64,000 nucleotides of DNA from Jeongeupia wiesaeckerbachi. Lineage in GTDB: Bacteria > Pseudomonadota > Gammaproteobacteria > Burkholderiales > Chitinibacteraceae. The notes under the pieces were generated by a model, which made no database searches, had not been told where the DNA came from, and worked only from the letters and a program-made list of their open reading frames with translations. Location: the NCBI RefSeq assembly GCF_050916355.1, contig NZ_CP136946.1, positions 1,550,001 to 1,614,000 on the forward strand, given 5' to 3'. Below are positions 33,365 through 41,471 of this stretch, one piece after another (the first letter of the stretch is position 1; each line of letters starts with the position of its first letter). Both the position numbers and the translations under genes were made by a program.

Positions 33365-33453
33365 CAGCGAGGGCTCTGGCCCGATCATCCGATATGCACG
33401 CAAGGGTGGAACGAACCTGCGGCGATTTTCGCCTTTGCCATGTGGGGGTTGTG

Positions 33454-33846
33454 ATGAAAGCAATGAATGCAATCGCAGTACTGTGGGCGCTGGCTGCCGC
33501 AAGCGGCGCATTTGCCGCAGGATTGCCGGGCGGCGAGACGCAGAAGGACGGTGGCGATCGTCTGATTCTGCCGACGACCTACGCCGTGGTGACTTCAGAC
33601 GATCTGGCCACCTTGCAGGGCACGGCTGGCGTGGCTGGGGTCCAACTGAAAGATTCGATGACGTCGGCCAATATTGCGGCCCAAACCGGCAGCGTCGTCA
33701 GTGCGCTGGAAAACGTGGCTTCAGGGGCCAATACCCTGGGCGCGGGTGCGCTGGCGGGCATGAACGGTATCGGCACCGTGATCCAGAACACCGGTAATTC
33801 GGTGATGATCCAGAATTCGACCATCCTGAATGTCGCAGTGCAGTAA
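33454..33846 (+). CDS. Small secreted protein of locus 2 with VIQN motif
   Basis: A 130-residue exported protein with signal peptide (MKAMNAIAVLWALAAASGAFA). The mature part contains LATLQGTAGVAGVQLKDSM and ends in MNGIGTVIQNTGNSVMIQNS then TILNVAVQ. The terminal unit resembles those of the two preceding genes and of the protein at 34631 (VIQNSVDNRIIQASTVLSV). The ATG at 33454 has GGGGG upstream; frames continue upstream without family character. Candidate minor subunit or nucleator. Confidence 0.72.
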   Translation: MKAMNAIAVLWALAAASGAFAAGLPGGETQKDGGDRLILPTTYAVVTSDDLATLQGTAGVAGVQLKDSMTSANIAAQTGSVVSALENVASGANTLGAGALAGMNGIGTVIQNTGNSVMIQNSTILNVAVQ

Positions 33847-33876
33847 GACCTGAAGGACCGTGCGGGGAGAGGGTGT

Positions 33877-34575
33877 ATGCGCTACGTGGGAAGGATGATC
33901 GCGGCCGGGGTGCTGGGCAGTATCGCGATGGCTGCCGGAGCCGCGCCGATGGAGGTGGTGGCCGGGCCGTTCGACAGCTTCAGCGTCAACGTCACGACGT
34001 TCAAGGAGCGGGCCTTTATCAATACAGTCCGCCAGAAATACGATTTCAGCTGCGGTTCGGCCGCGCTGGCCACGCTGTTGCACTACCACTATGGGGTTCC
34101 GACCGATGAAACCCAGGTGTTCAAGGGCATGTACGAGCACGGCAATCAGGATCTGATCCAGAAGTACGGCTTCTCGATGGCCGACATGAAAGCTTATCTG
34201 GAGGCCAAGGGCTTCGAGGCCAACGGCTTCAAGATGTCCCTCAGCGATTTGGCCAGCGTGGGTGTACCGGCAATCGTTGTGCTGGACTTGGGCGGTTACC
34301 GGCACTTTGTCGTGATCAAGGGTATTTCGGATGAGTGGGTCTTGGTCGGGGACCCGGCGGTGGGCGTCAAGTCGTATACGCGACCGGCATTTGAAAGGAT
34401 GTGGGGACAGATTGCGTTTCTGATCCTCGATAGCAAGAGCGTCGGACAGAAAGGTTTCAATACTGTGGCCGATTGGAGCGCGGTCACCAAAGGGCCGGCA
34501 GCGTCCGGCGTCTTTGCGCCCAATCTCGCCAATTTCAGCCTGCACCTACCCGGCCCCAACGATTTCCGCTTCTAG
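33877..34575 (+). CDS. C39-family cysteine peptidase, FapD-like, second copy
   Basis: A 232-residue periplasmic peptidase with signal peptide, paralogue of the one at 18744. The catalytic Cys is in RQKYDFSCGSAALATLLHYH, the His in LGGYRHFVVIKG and the third residue in LVGDPAVGVKSY. The shared segment FKGMYEHGNQ...YGFSMADMKAYLEAKGF parallels LKGMISETNE...LGFSMLDMKRYVEALGF of copy 1. Stand-alone, without transporter domains. It lies 30 bases after the VIQN-motif gene, and its presence is the strongest sign that this second cluster is Fap-related. Confidence 0.88.
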   Translation: MRYVGRMIAAGVLGSIAMAAGAAPMEVVAGPFDSFSVNVTTFKERAFINTVRQKYDFSCGSAALATLLHYHYGVPTDETQVFKGMYEHGNQDLIQKYGFSMADMKAYLEAKGFEANGFKMSLSDLASVGVPAIVVLDLGGYRHFVVIKGISDEWVLVGDPAVGVKSYTRPAFERMWGQIAFLILDSKSVGQKGFNTVADWSAVTKGPAASGVFAPNLANFSLHLPGPNDFRF

Positions 34576-34630
34576 TCTCTGGGCGGTGTCCGAGGGCGTG
34601 GCAGCGCAGCGACCCACAATGGGGTGACTC

Positions 34631-35383
34631 ATGAAACGTGTACCTACCCGGACCCATGCCGCGACGCTGTGCCTGATTACGCTGGTGGCACACAGCGGTT
34701 GGGCCGACGATGCGTTGCCATCGCCCTCAGGTGATGCAGCCATTGTCCAGACGGCATTCCCGCAGTATCAGCCGGTCGCTGATGCACCGGCCTTGCAGGT
34801 CGACCAGCAGCTTTCGCTCGAAACGCAGCCGGTCCCGGTGGCGACGAATACCGCGCCGGATGCCGACCGGATCGTCTTGGCCGACGCCAGCCGGATCGAC
34901 GCCAGCCAGTTGACCGAAATCCGTGCGGGTGCCGACGTCGGCAGCAGTTTGTCGGTGTCGTTCGCCATTGAGCGGACGGTGTCGATCGATGGGCAAATCC
35001 TGGCGGCCACGACGCTGAAATGGAGCAATCTCGGCAACAACATTGCCGCGTCGGTGACCAACTCACTGGCCGGGGCGGGCTTGATTGCCGGCCAGCCAGG
35101 CAATGCGCCGGTTCAGATCGTCGTCCCGGTGCCGACGGCCGCAGGCACGCTGACGTTGACGCCGAGCGGTGCGATGAGCGGCGCCACTAACGGTGCCACC
35201 AATGTGACGCTGATCAGCGTTCCCAACAACGTGCTGCCGGTGCAGGTGATTCAGAACAGTGTCGACAATCGCATCATCCAGGCCAGCACCGTGCTGAGCG
35301 TGTCGACGAGCTCCTTCTCGCAAGCGCTGAGCAATCGCGTGATGGAGTCGCTGAATGCCGGTCTGGTGCGCGGAAGCCGTTGA
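34631..35383 (+). CDS. FapE-like secreted protein of locus 2
   Basis: A 250-residue exported protein with signal peptide ending SGWA (residue 25) and a Pro/Ala/Gln-rich linker. The motif QLTEIRAGADVGSSLSVSFA (about 91-110) parallels ALSELRGRYINAGEVLHFGV in the locus 1 protein. Next comes a beta-rich part with IERTVSIDGQILAATTLKW. The unit VIQNSVDNRIIQASTVLSV near the end is shared with the protein at 33454. It directly follows the peptidase as in locus 1, and is closed by a terminator at 35403. Confidence 0.7.
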   Translation: MKRVPTRTHAATLCLITLVAHSGWADDALPSPSGDAAIVQTAFPQYQPVADAPALQVDQQLSLETQPVPVATNTAPDADRIVLADASRIDASQLTEIRAGADVGSSLSVSFAIERTVSIDGQILAATTLKWSNLGNNIAASVTNSLAGAGLIAGQPGNAPVQIVVPVPTAAGTLTLTPSGAMSGATNGATNVTLISVPNNVLPVQVIQNSVDNRIIQASTVLSVSTSSFSQALSNRVMESLNAGLVRGSR

Positions 35384-35402
35384 TTCTGCATAACGTTGGA
35401 AG

Positions 35403-35438
35403 AAAAACAGGGTGGGCCAATAGGGCCCACCCTGTTTT
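35403..35438. terminator. Bidirectional terminator between the converging halves of locus 2
   Basis: Stem CAGGGTGGGCC/GGCCCACCCTG, loop AATAG, flanked by A5 and T4. It ends both the sigma54 transcript and the minus-strand barrel gene. Confidence 0.9.
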
Positions 35439-35450
35439 ATTTCGGGATCG

Positions 35451-36875
35451 CTAGAAGGTGATCGGCAGCCGGAAGGTCAGCTGTACATCGGGCGCGTAAT
35501 CGGTGGTGCCAACGCCAAGGGTCAGGTTGGCGGTCATGGTGGGGCTGAGCCGGTACGACCAGCCGAGCTGCAGGATGCCGACCTGGACGTTGGTCGAACC
35601 GGTCGGAATCTCGCCGTTGACCTTGGTCTTGGTGATGAGGCTGTGGTCGTAGGCCAGGCTGAACGAGCTGCGTTCGTTGATGCCGAAGCCCATACCGAAG
35701 GCGATCTCGTATACATCGCCCGGGTCGACTTCGCCGATATGCTCCTCCTTGATCGTGAACTGGTTCGGCAACAAGGAGGTGGTGTCCGGTACGCGATAGG
35801 CAATCAGCTTGTCGACATCGCGTTTGATGTTCCACATGTAGCTGAAGCTGCCGAAGAACACCGCCGGATCGGACGGCACGATCGCCGACAGCGTGCCCTG
35901 CAGCCCCCAGAAGCCGGAGCCGGTGGGGAGTTCGGTCGCCAGGCCGGTCTTGATGTCGTACGGCACGTCGAAGGTGCCCTTGCCGGTATCGGATTTGGCC
36001 CGCAGCGCAGCAACGTAATACGGACTGCCAGCAGGGGGCTGGTTCAACTGGTAACGCAACGCCATTTCCACGTCGCTGATGCCTTTGCCTTCGGTATTGA
36101 AGACCTCCGGATCGATCGAGCCGCTCAGGAAAGGCCGATCCTGCGATTCGTCCGACGAGTAGACATAAGGGACGCGAATTTCGATCTCGGTCCGGTTGGT
36201 CAAGCCATAGCGGCCGGTGAGTGCGGCGGTCCAGCTTGAGCGGTTTTCCTGGCGGATATCGATCAGCCCGACCGTGACCGCGGGAATGACCGTGTAGCCC
36301 ACCAGTGCGACGCGACTGCCGTTGGTGTACGAGTACTGGATCGAGGGGTCCAGCACGAAGGTACCCTTCGGTGTCAGCACGCCGGGGGCGAGGATCTCGG
36401 CGGCTTCTTGCAAGGTCATCGTCGGTTGCTGCGACGGTTTGGTGGTCGGCGGCTCGCTCGGTGGCGCGCTGGCGTCCGCCTGCGGGGGCGTTGCCACAGG
36501 GACATCCTGCGCCGTTGCTTCAGCATTCTGGGGCGCTTCGGTCGCAGCCTGTGGCGCTTGCGGGGCTGGCTCGGCGGCGCCCGTTGGCTCAGCGGCGGAC
36601 TCGGCGACCATCGCGGCAGCCGGCGCATCGGCGGGTGTTTCAGCCTGAACCTGCTGTGGCACCGCCGCTTCGGCCAATTGCTCGGTAGCCGGAGTCGCCG
36701 CGTCGACGACCGGGGTCGCCTCGATCACCGGTGCCGCGACCAGCGGCGTCGACGTGACGGCGGCCTCGTTGGGCAAGGCGCTTTCGGGTTCCGGCTCGGC
36801 GGCGTAGGCGGCGCCCGCCAGTGACAGGCCGACGGACAGGCCCGCCAGCGCGATGGGTTTGAGTCGATGACGCAT
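35451..36875 (-). CDS. FapF-like outer-membrane barrel of locus 2, no coiled coil
   Basis: A 474-residue outer-membrane protein from the ATG at 36875 (GGAGAGGAG upstream), with signal peptide MRHRLKPIALAGLSVGLSLA. A long Ala/Pro/Glu-rich periplasmic region (about 25-150) replaces the coiled coil seen in the locus 1 barrel. A short helix MTLQEAAEILAPGVLTPKG follows, then the beta-barrel, starting FVLDPSIQYSYTNGSRVAL and ending in Phe (TFRLPITF). It is homologous in fold and order to the protein at 21620 (both contain DTT/ELPTG-type strands such as LATELPTGSGFWGLQG). It lies 67 bases after the activator gene. Confidence 0.8.
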   Translation of the reverse strand: MRHRLKPIALAGLSVGLSLAGAAYAAEPEPESALPNEAAVTSTPLVAAPVIEATPVVDAATPATEQLAEAAVPQQVQAETPADAPAAAMVAESAAEPTGAAEPAPQAPQAATEAPQNAEATAQDVPVATPPQADASAPPSEPPTTKPSQQPTMTLQEAAEILAPGVLTPKGTFVLDPSIQYSYTNGSRVALVGYTVIPAVTVGLIDIRQENRSSWTAALTGRYGLTNRTEIEIRVPYVYSSDESQDRPFLSGSIDPEVFNTEGKGISDVEMALRYQLNQPPAGSPYYVAALRAKSDTGKGTFDVPYDIKTGLATELPTGSGFWGLQGTLSAIVPSDPAVFFGSFSYMWNIKRDVDKLIAYRVPDTTSLLPNQFTIKEEHIGEVDPGDVYEIAFGMGFGINERSSFSLAYDHSLITKTKVNGEIPTGSTNVQVGILQLGWSYRLSPTMTANLTLGVGTTDYAPDVQLTFRLPITF

Positions 36876-36942
36876 CGTGTTCTCCTCTCCAAGGATCGAA
36901 GCGGCTAGACCCAGCCCCCGCACCGGGAGCATTGCCGGCCGG

Positions 36943-38280
36943 CTACTGTTTGAGTTCTAGTTTGTTGATCAAACGGTAAAGTGTTGAGCGGGACAGGCCG
37001 AGCTGTCGGGCGGTTTCGGTGATGTTTTGTTTGTTGACCTGCAGCGTGTGTTCGATCAGGTCGCGTTCGACCTGGTCGCGTGCCTGACCGAGCGAGGCAC
37101 CGCTGGTGGCCTCCAGAATCGGCCCGTCCAGCAGCAGGTCCTCGGCGGTGATCAGGCGGTTTTCGCTCATGACCATGGCGCGCCGCACGCGGTTGATCAG
37201 CTCGCGGACATTGCCGGGCCAGCCATAGCGCGACATGGCCTGCTTGGCGCGCAGGCTGAAGCCTTGCACGTGTGCGTTTTTCTCGCTCGAGAAGACTTCG
37301 AAGCACCAGTCGGCCAGCAGATCGACGTCGTCGAGCCGTTCGCGTAGCGGCGGCACGGTAACGCGCAAGACGTTGAGGCGATAGAAAAGGTCTTCGCGGA
37401 AGCTGCGTGCCGCCACGGCCAGTTCAAGGTTGACGTGTGTCGCGGCAATAACGCGGACGTCGACGTTGATCGGCGTGTGTCCGCCCACCCGCTCGATGCA
37501 GTGTTCCTGCAAGAAGCGCAGCAGCATGACCTGTGATTCGAACGGCAGATCGCCGATCTCGTCGAGGAAAACCGTGCCGCCGTTGGCCGATTCGATCAGG
37601 CCGATCTTGCGTTGGTTGGCACCGGTAAACGCGCCTTTCTCGTAGCCGAACAGCTCGGACTGGATCAGATTGACCGGAATGGCGCCGCAATTGACGGCAA
37701 TGTAGGGCTGCTGCGCTCTCGCCGAATGGCGATGGATTGCCCGCGCGACGAGTTCCTTGCCGGTGCCGCTTTCGCCCTGCACCAGTACCGGGGCATCGCT
37801 ATTGCTGATTTTTTCCAGGTTGGCGTACAGCCGCTGCATCGGCAGTGATTCGCCGACCATGCCGAACTGCCCGGGGCGGGTGGTGTCCCGGCAACGCTCG
37901 CGCATTTGCGCACGCCCCCAGGCATGCCCCAGGGTCAGGGCCAGCCGATCAAGGTCGGCGGGCAGGGTGTGGTAGTCAAAGCAGGTGTGGGCAATGAATC
38001 GGCCCACGTCGATCGAAGTCAGGACATCCGCCGGTGCGGCGACGACCCATTCGATTTGTGGATGGCTGGCGGTCAGGGTTTCGAGCTGTTCGAACGGCAC
38101 CGGCATGTCGGACGCCAGATGGATCACACCAACCTGAATATTGTGGTGGTGAATCTGATGGTGGGCGCTGACCGATGTCGTGGCAATGGCCCATTGCCAG
38201 CCAGGGATGACGTCGGGCAGCGGTGCCGGATGCGAGCGGTCCGGCTCGCTGCTGTAAAGCAGCAGGGCGCGCGAGTTCAC
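36943..38280 (-). CDS. Sigma54-dependent activator of locus 2, VpsR-like
   Basis: A 445-residue enhancer-binding protein if started at the GTG at 38280, which has SD GGGAG and aligns with the start of the locus 1 activator; an ATG at 38352 would add 24 residues. The N-terminal domain lacks a normal receiver and contains CFDYHTLPADLDRLAL. The AAA+ domain has Walker A GESGTGKE, GAFTGA and GTVFLDEIGD, followed by a Fis-type helix-turn-helix (ITETARQLGLSRSTLYRLIN). Likely target: the palindromes at 31804 and 31906. Upstream of and co-oriented with the barrel gene. Confidence 0.88.
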   Translation of the reverse strand: MNSRALLLYSSEPDRSHPAPLPDVIPGWQWAIATTSVSAHHQIHHHNIQVGVIHLASDMPVPFEQLETLTASHPQIEWVVAAPADVLTSIDVGRFIAHTCFDYHTLPADLDRLALTLGHAWGRAQMRERCRDTTRPGQFGMVGESLPMQRLYANLEKISNSDAPVLVQGESGTGKELVARAIHRHSARAQQPYIAVNCGAIPVNLIQSELFGYEKGAFTGANQRKIGLIESANGGTVFLDEIGDLPFESQVMLLRFLQEHCIERVGGHTPINVDVRVIAATHVNLELAVAARSFREDLFYRLNVLRVTVPPLRERLDDVDLLADWCFEVFSSEKNAHVQGFSLRAKQAMSRYGWPGNVRELINRVRRAMVMSENRLITAEDLLLDGPILEATSGASLGQARDQVERDLIEHTLQVNKQNITETARQLGLSRSTLYRLINKLELKQ

Positions 38281-38641
38281 CGTGATCTCCCTAGTCCTGT
38301 AGTCCGTACGCAGTCCGTAAGCAAAATGCAGCTTGCTCAGGGCAAGGCGCATCGCCGTGCCGGGAAGGCGGCGTGGCGATACACCGTCATTCTCGGTCTG
38401 GACTGCAGTGCGACTTCAGGTACTTATTACTAACTGGATGTTCCCAAAGAATGGGTGAGCCCCCCTGCTAAATCAAGGAAATAGCCGTGCCGGGTCCTGC
38501 ATTCTCGCGGTGGAACGACGAGCGGCATGGGCAGGGCCGGTCTGCCTGCCGCACGTCAGACGGTTTGTGAAAAACCTGAATTGAGGCAAGGGCGAATGGC
38601 TAAAAAGTACGCCCTATTCAGTAAGTGATTTGCTTTCTTTT
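38281..38641. other. Intergenic region upstream of the locus 2 activator
   Basis: About 360 bases between the activator start and the lnt stop, including a possible 24-codon extension of the activator. No second gene, sigma54 box or copy of the 7-4-7 repeat was found. The run TACTTATTA at ~38421 is AT-rich and may belong to a promoter. Confidence 0.4.
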
Positions 38642-40132
38642 CTAGAAAGAATTTGCGACAGATTGCCGACGAACACCAATCCAGACCAATGCCAGCAGGG
38701 TCAACACCCAGATCAGCAGAATCGGCGTGTTTTGCCAGCGGCCGTAAGGTGTCAGGCCGGTTTGGTTGACAGCCTGACCTTCCAGCACCGCGCGTTCCCG
38801 TTGCGGCAGACGCGCCCGAACCTGGCCACGCTCATCGACAATGGCGGTCGCACCGGTATTGGTCGAGCGCAGCATGTAACGGCCGGTCTCGAGTGCGCGC
38901 GCCTGCGACATCTGCAGTTGCTGCTCGGCGGCCCACGAACCGTCAAACCACGCCAGATTGCTGAAGTTCACCAGCATCGTGGCCTCGGGCAGCGCCTGGG
39001 CGATTTCGCTGCCGAAGACGTCCTCGTAGCAGATGTTTGCGGCCAGCCGGGTCGGACCGATGACGAACGGCGGTTGCTTGACCGCGCCGCGCGAGAAGCC
39101 CGATAACGGCATGTCGAGGAAGCGGTACATCCAGCCGAACAGCCAGGGTGCCGGAACGAATTCGCCGAACGGCACCAGATGCTGTTTTTTGTAAACCGGC
39201 TGGCTTGGGTCGGTCAGCACCATGGCGCCGTTGTAGTACGCATTGGCCGCCTTGCCTTGCAGCGGCACGCCGAGCACCAGCGCGCGGCCACCGGCCGCGT
39301 CACGCAGCGTGTCCAGATACCAGGGTGGCACGTCGGCGAGGAAGGCCGGAATCGCCGTTTCCGGCAGCACGACGATGTCGCCGCGGGCCTGCCGAACCTG
39401 CTGAAGATTGACGCGCAGGTTGTTGATGTAATGCGTGGCATCCCATTTCATGTCCTGGGCGATATTGCTTTGCGCCAGGCTCACCTTGACCGGCTGGCCG
39501 ACCGGTGTGGTCCAACTGACGTTCAGTAGCCCCCAGCCGGCCAGCCACAGTGCCGCGACAGCGCCCCAGCGCTGCGGCGAGCGCCATTGCGCCACCAGTA
39601 CGCCGGTGCCGACCAGCAAGAGCCAGCCGACGCCATAGGTGCCCAGTACCGGCGCGTAGCCAGCCAGCGGCCAGGACGGAATTTGCGAGGTGCCGATCTC
39701 GGCCCACGGGAAACCGGTGAACAGTGTGCCGCGCAGCCATTCGCTGGCGCAGAACAGCGTCGGCAGCAGCAGCGGCAGGCGTAGCGCTTCGGGGCAGGGC
39801 AGGCGTCGGCCCAGCCCGGCCGCCAGCGCCGGGAACAGCGCCAGATAGGCGCCGAACAGCAGCGTGCAGCCTGCTGCCATCCAGCCGGGCATGCCGCCGA
39901 AGGTGTGCAGGCTGATGTAGATCCAGTAGACGTTGGCGACGAAATAACCCAGTCCCCAGGCAAAGCCGGCCAGGGCCGCGGCGCGTGGCGAACCGGCGCG
40001 CGATGCGCCATACAGCCAGCCGGCCAGCGACAGCGGCATCAGCAAGCCGAGATAGAGCGGCGCGAACGAAAACACGCTGGCCGCCCCGCAGGCGGCCAGT
40101 GCAAGCAGACCGGCGAGTCTGTTCTTGAGCAT
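38642..40132 (-). CDS. lnt: Apolipoprotein N-acyltransferase
   Basis: Inner-membrane enzyme adding the third acyl chain to lipoproteins before Lol export. The 496-residue protein has about six N-terminal helices and a nitrilase-type periplasmic domain. The catalytic triad is visible: Glu in VVLPETAIPAFL, Lys in YKKQHLVPFGEFVP, Cys in NICYEDVFG. The start overlaps the corC stop by one base. It could serve the lipoproteins PilP and 25417 in this window. Confidence 0.96.
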   Translation of the reverse strand: MLKNRLAGLLALAACGAASVFSFAPLYLGLLMPLSLAGWLYGASRAGSPRAAALAGFAWGLGYFVANVYWIYISLHTFGGMPGWMAAGCTLLFGAYLALFPALAAGLGRRLPCPEALRLPLLLPTLFCASEWLRGTLFTGFPWAEIGTSQIPSWPLAGYAPVLGTYGVGWLLLVGTGVLVAQWRSPQRWGAVAALWLAGWGLLNVSWTTPVGQPVKVSLAQSNIAQDMKWDATHYINNLRVNLQQVRQARGDIVVLPETAIPAFLADVPPWYLDTLRDAAGGRALVLGVPLQGKAANAYYNGAMVLTDPSQPVYKKQHLVPFGEFVPAPWLFGWMYRFLDMPLSGFSRGAVKQPPFVIGPTRLAANICYEDVFGSEIAQALPEATMLVNFSNLAWFDGSWAAEQQLQMSQARALETGRYMLRSTNTGATAIVDERGQVRARLPQRERAVLEGQAVNQTGLTPYGRWQNTPILLIWVLTLLALVWIGVRRQSVANSF

Positions 40133-40989
40133 CAGCTGGATTCTTCCTCGGCCACGGCTTCGCGTTTCTCGATCAGCACCGAATGCACGCGACGGCTGTC
40201 GGCGCGGACGATCTGGAAGCGGAAACCGTCGAATTCGACCGCTTCACCGCGTTTGGGTACGTGGCCGAAATGTTGGGTGACGAGGCCGGCGACGGTGTCG
40301 AATTCGGCATCCGAGAACGTGCTGCCGATTTCCTCGTTGAGGTCGGCGATCTCGGTCAGGCCCTTGACGCGCCAGTAGCCGCGCCGGTCGACGATGATGT
40401 TGTCTTCGGTTTCGTCGTAGTCGTATTCGTCTTCGATATCGCCGACGATCTGCTCCATCACGTCCTCGATCGTCACGAGGCCGGCGACGCCGCCGTATTC
40501 GTCGACAACGATGGCCATGTGGTTGCGGTTGTTGCGGAAATCCTTGAGCAGCACGTTCAGCCGCTTGGCCTCGGGAATGAACACCGCCGGGCGCAGCATG
40601 TCGCGGACGTCGAAGTCCTCGTCATTGGCGTAGTAGCGCAGCAGATCCTTGGCGAGCAGGATGCCGAGGACGTGATCCTTGTTGCCGTCGATGACCGGGA
40701 AGCGCGAGTGCGCGGTTTCGATGACAAAGGGAATGAAGGCCGACGGCGGCTGGCTGATGTCGATCACATCCATCTGGCTGCGCGGCACCATCACGTCGCG
40801 CACCTGCATGTCGCCGACGTTGAGCACGCCTTCGATCATGCCGAGCGCATCGGCGTCGAGCAGGTGACGCTCGAAGGCCGAGTGGAGAATTTCTACGAGT
40901 TCGCCGCGGTTTTCAGGTTCCCGCAGCAGGAAATGGGTCAGTCGTTCCAGCCAAGAGGGTTTATGACTGGGGGACGAGGGGTCGTCCAT
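40132..40989 (-). CDS. corC: CorC/HlyC-type CBS-domain protein
   Basis: A 285-residue cytoplasmic protein (YbeX) with two CBS motifs (VRDVMVPRSQMDVIDI and DFRNNRNHMAIVVDEYGGVA) and the C-terminal CorC_HlyC domain (DTVAGLVTQHFGHVPKRGE). It is usually linked with magnesium/cobalt homeostasis and encoded between ybeY and lnt, as here. No membrane domain is present, unlike larger relatives. Confidence 0.95.
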   Translation of the reverse strand: MDDPSSPSHKPSWLERLTHFLLREPENRGELVEILHSAFERHLLDADALGMIEGVLNVGDMQVRDVMVPRSQMDVIDISQPPSAFIPFVIETAHSRFPVIDGNKDHVLGILLAKDLLRYYANDEDFDVRDMLRPAVFIPEAKRLNVLLKDFRNNRNHMAIVVDEYGGVAGLVTIEDVMEQIVGDIEDEYDYDETEDNIIVDRRGYWRVKGLTEIADLNEEIGSTFSDAEFDTVAGLVTQHFGHVPKRGEAVEFDGFRFQIVRADSRRVHSVLIEKREAVAEEESS

Positions 40990-40997
40990 ATGTGCTA

Positions 40998-41471
40998 CTA
41001 CTCCGTGTCGGTACGATACGGGTCATCATACCCGAGCGTTGTGACGATTTGCGTCTCGAGGGCTTCCATTTCGTCGGCTTCCTCGTCGTCGATGTGATCG
41101 TAACCCTGCAGGTGCAGCGTGCCGTGGACGATCAGGTGGCAGTAGTGCGCGGCCAGCGTTTTTCCCTGTTCCTGCGCCTCGCGCTCGACCACCGGCGCGC
41201 ACAGCACCAGGTCGCCGAACAGCGGCAGGCCTTCGATCGCCGGCATGTCGTCGTCGAAGGTGAAGGTCAGCACATTGGTCGCGTAATCCTTGCCGCGGTA
41301 GTCGCGATTCAGCTGCTGGCCCTCGTCGGCATCGACGATGCGCACGGTGATTTCGGCGGTTTTGACCGCGGGGCGCAGCGCGGCGTCCATCCAGGTTTTC
41401 AGCTGGGCCTTGCCGGGCAGGCCGGTGGCGTCGGTGACGACCTGCAGGGCGAGTTTCAGCCGGCGGCTCAT
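40998..41471 (-). CDS. ybeY: Endoribonuclease YbeY
   Basis: Single-strand-specific metallo-RNase for 16S rRNA 3' maturation and ribosome quality control. The zinc motif HGTLHLQGYDH (three His) is near residue 115 and the substrate-loop block NRDYRGKDYATNVLTF is conserved. The 157-residue length is typical. It overlaps ybeZ by four bases. Confidence 0.96.
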   Translation of the reverse strand: MSRRLKLALQVVTDATGLPGKAQLKTWMDAALRPAVKTAEITVRIVDADEGQQLNRDYRGKDYATNVLTFTFDDDMPAIEGLPLFGDLVLCAPVVEREAQEQGKTLAAHYCHLIVHGTLHLQGYDHIDDEEADEMEALETQIVTTLGYDDPYRTDTE

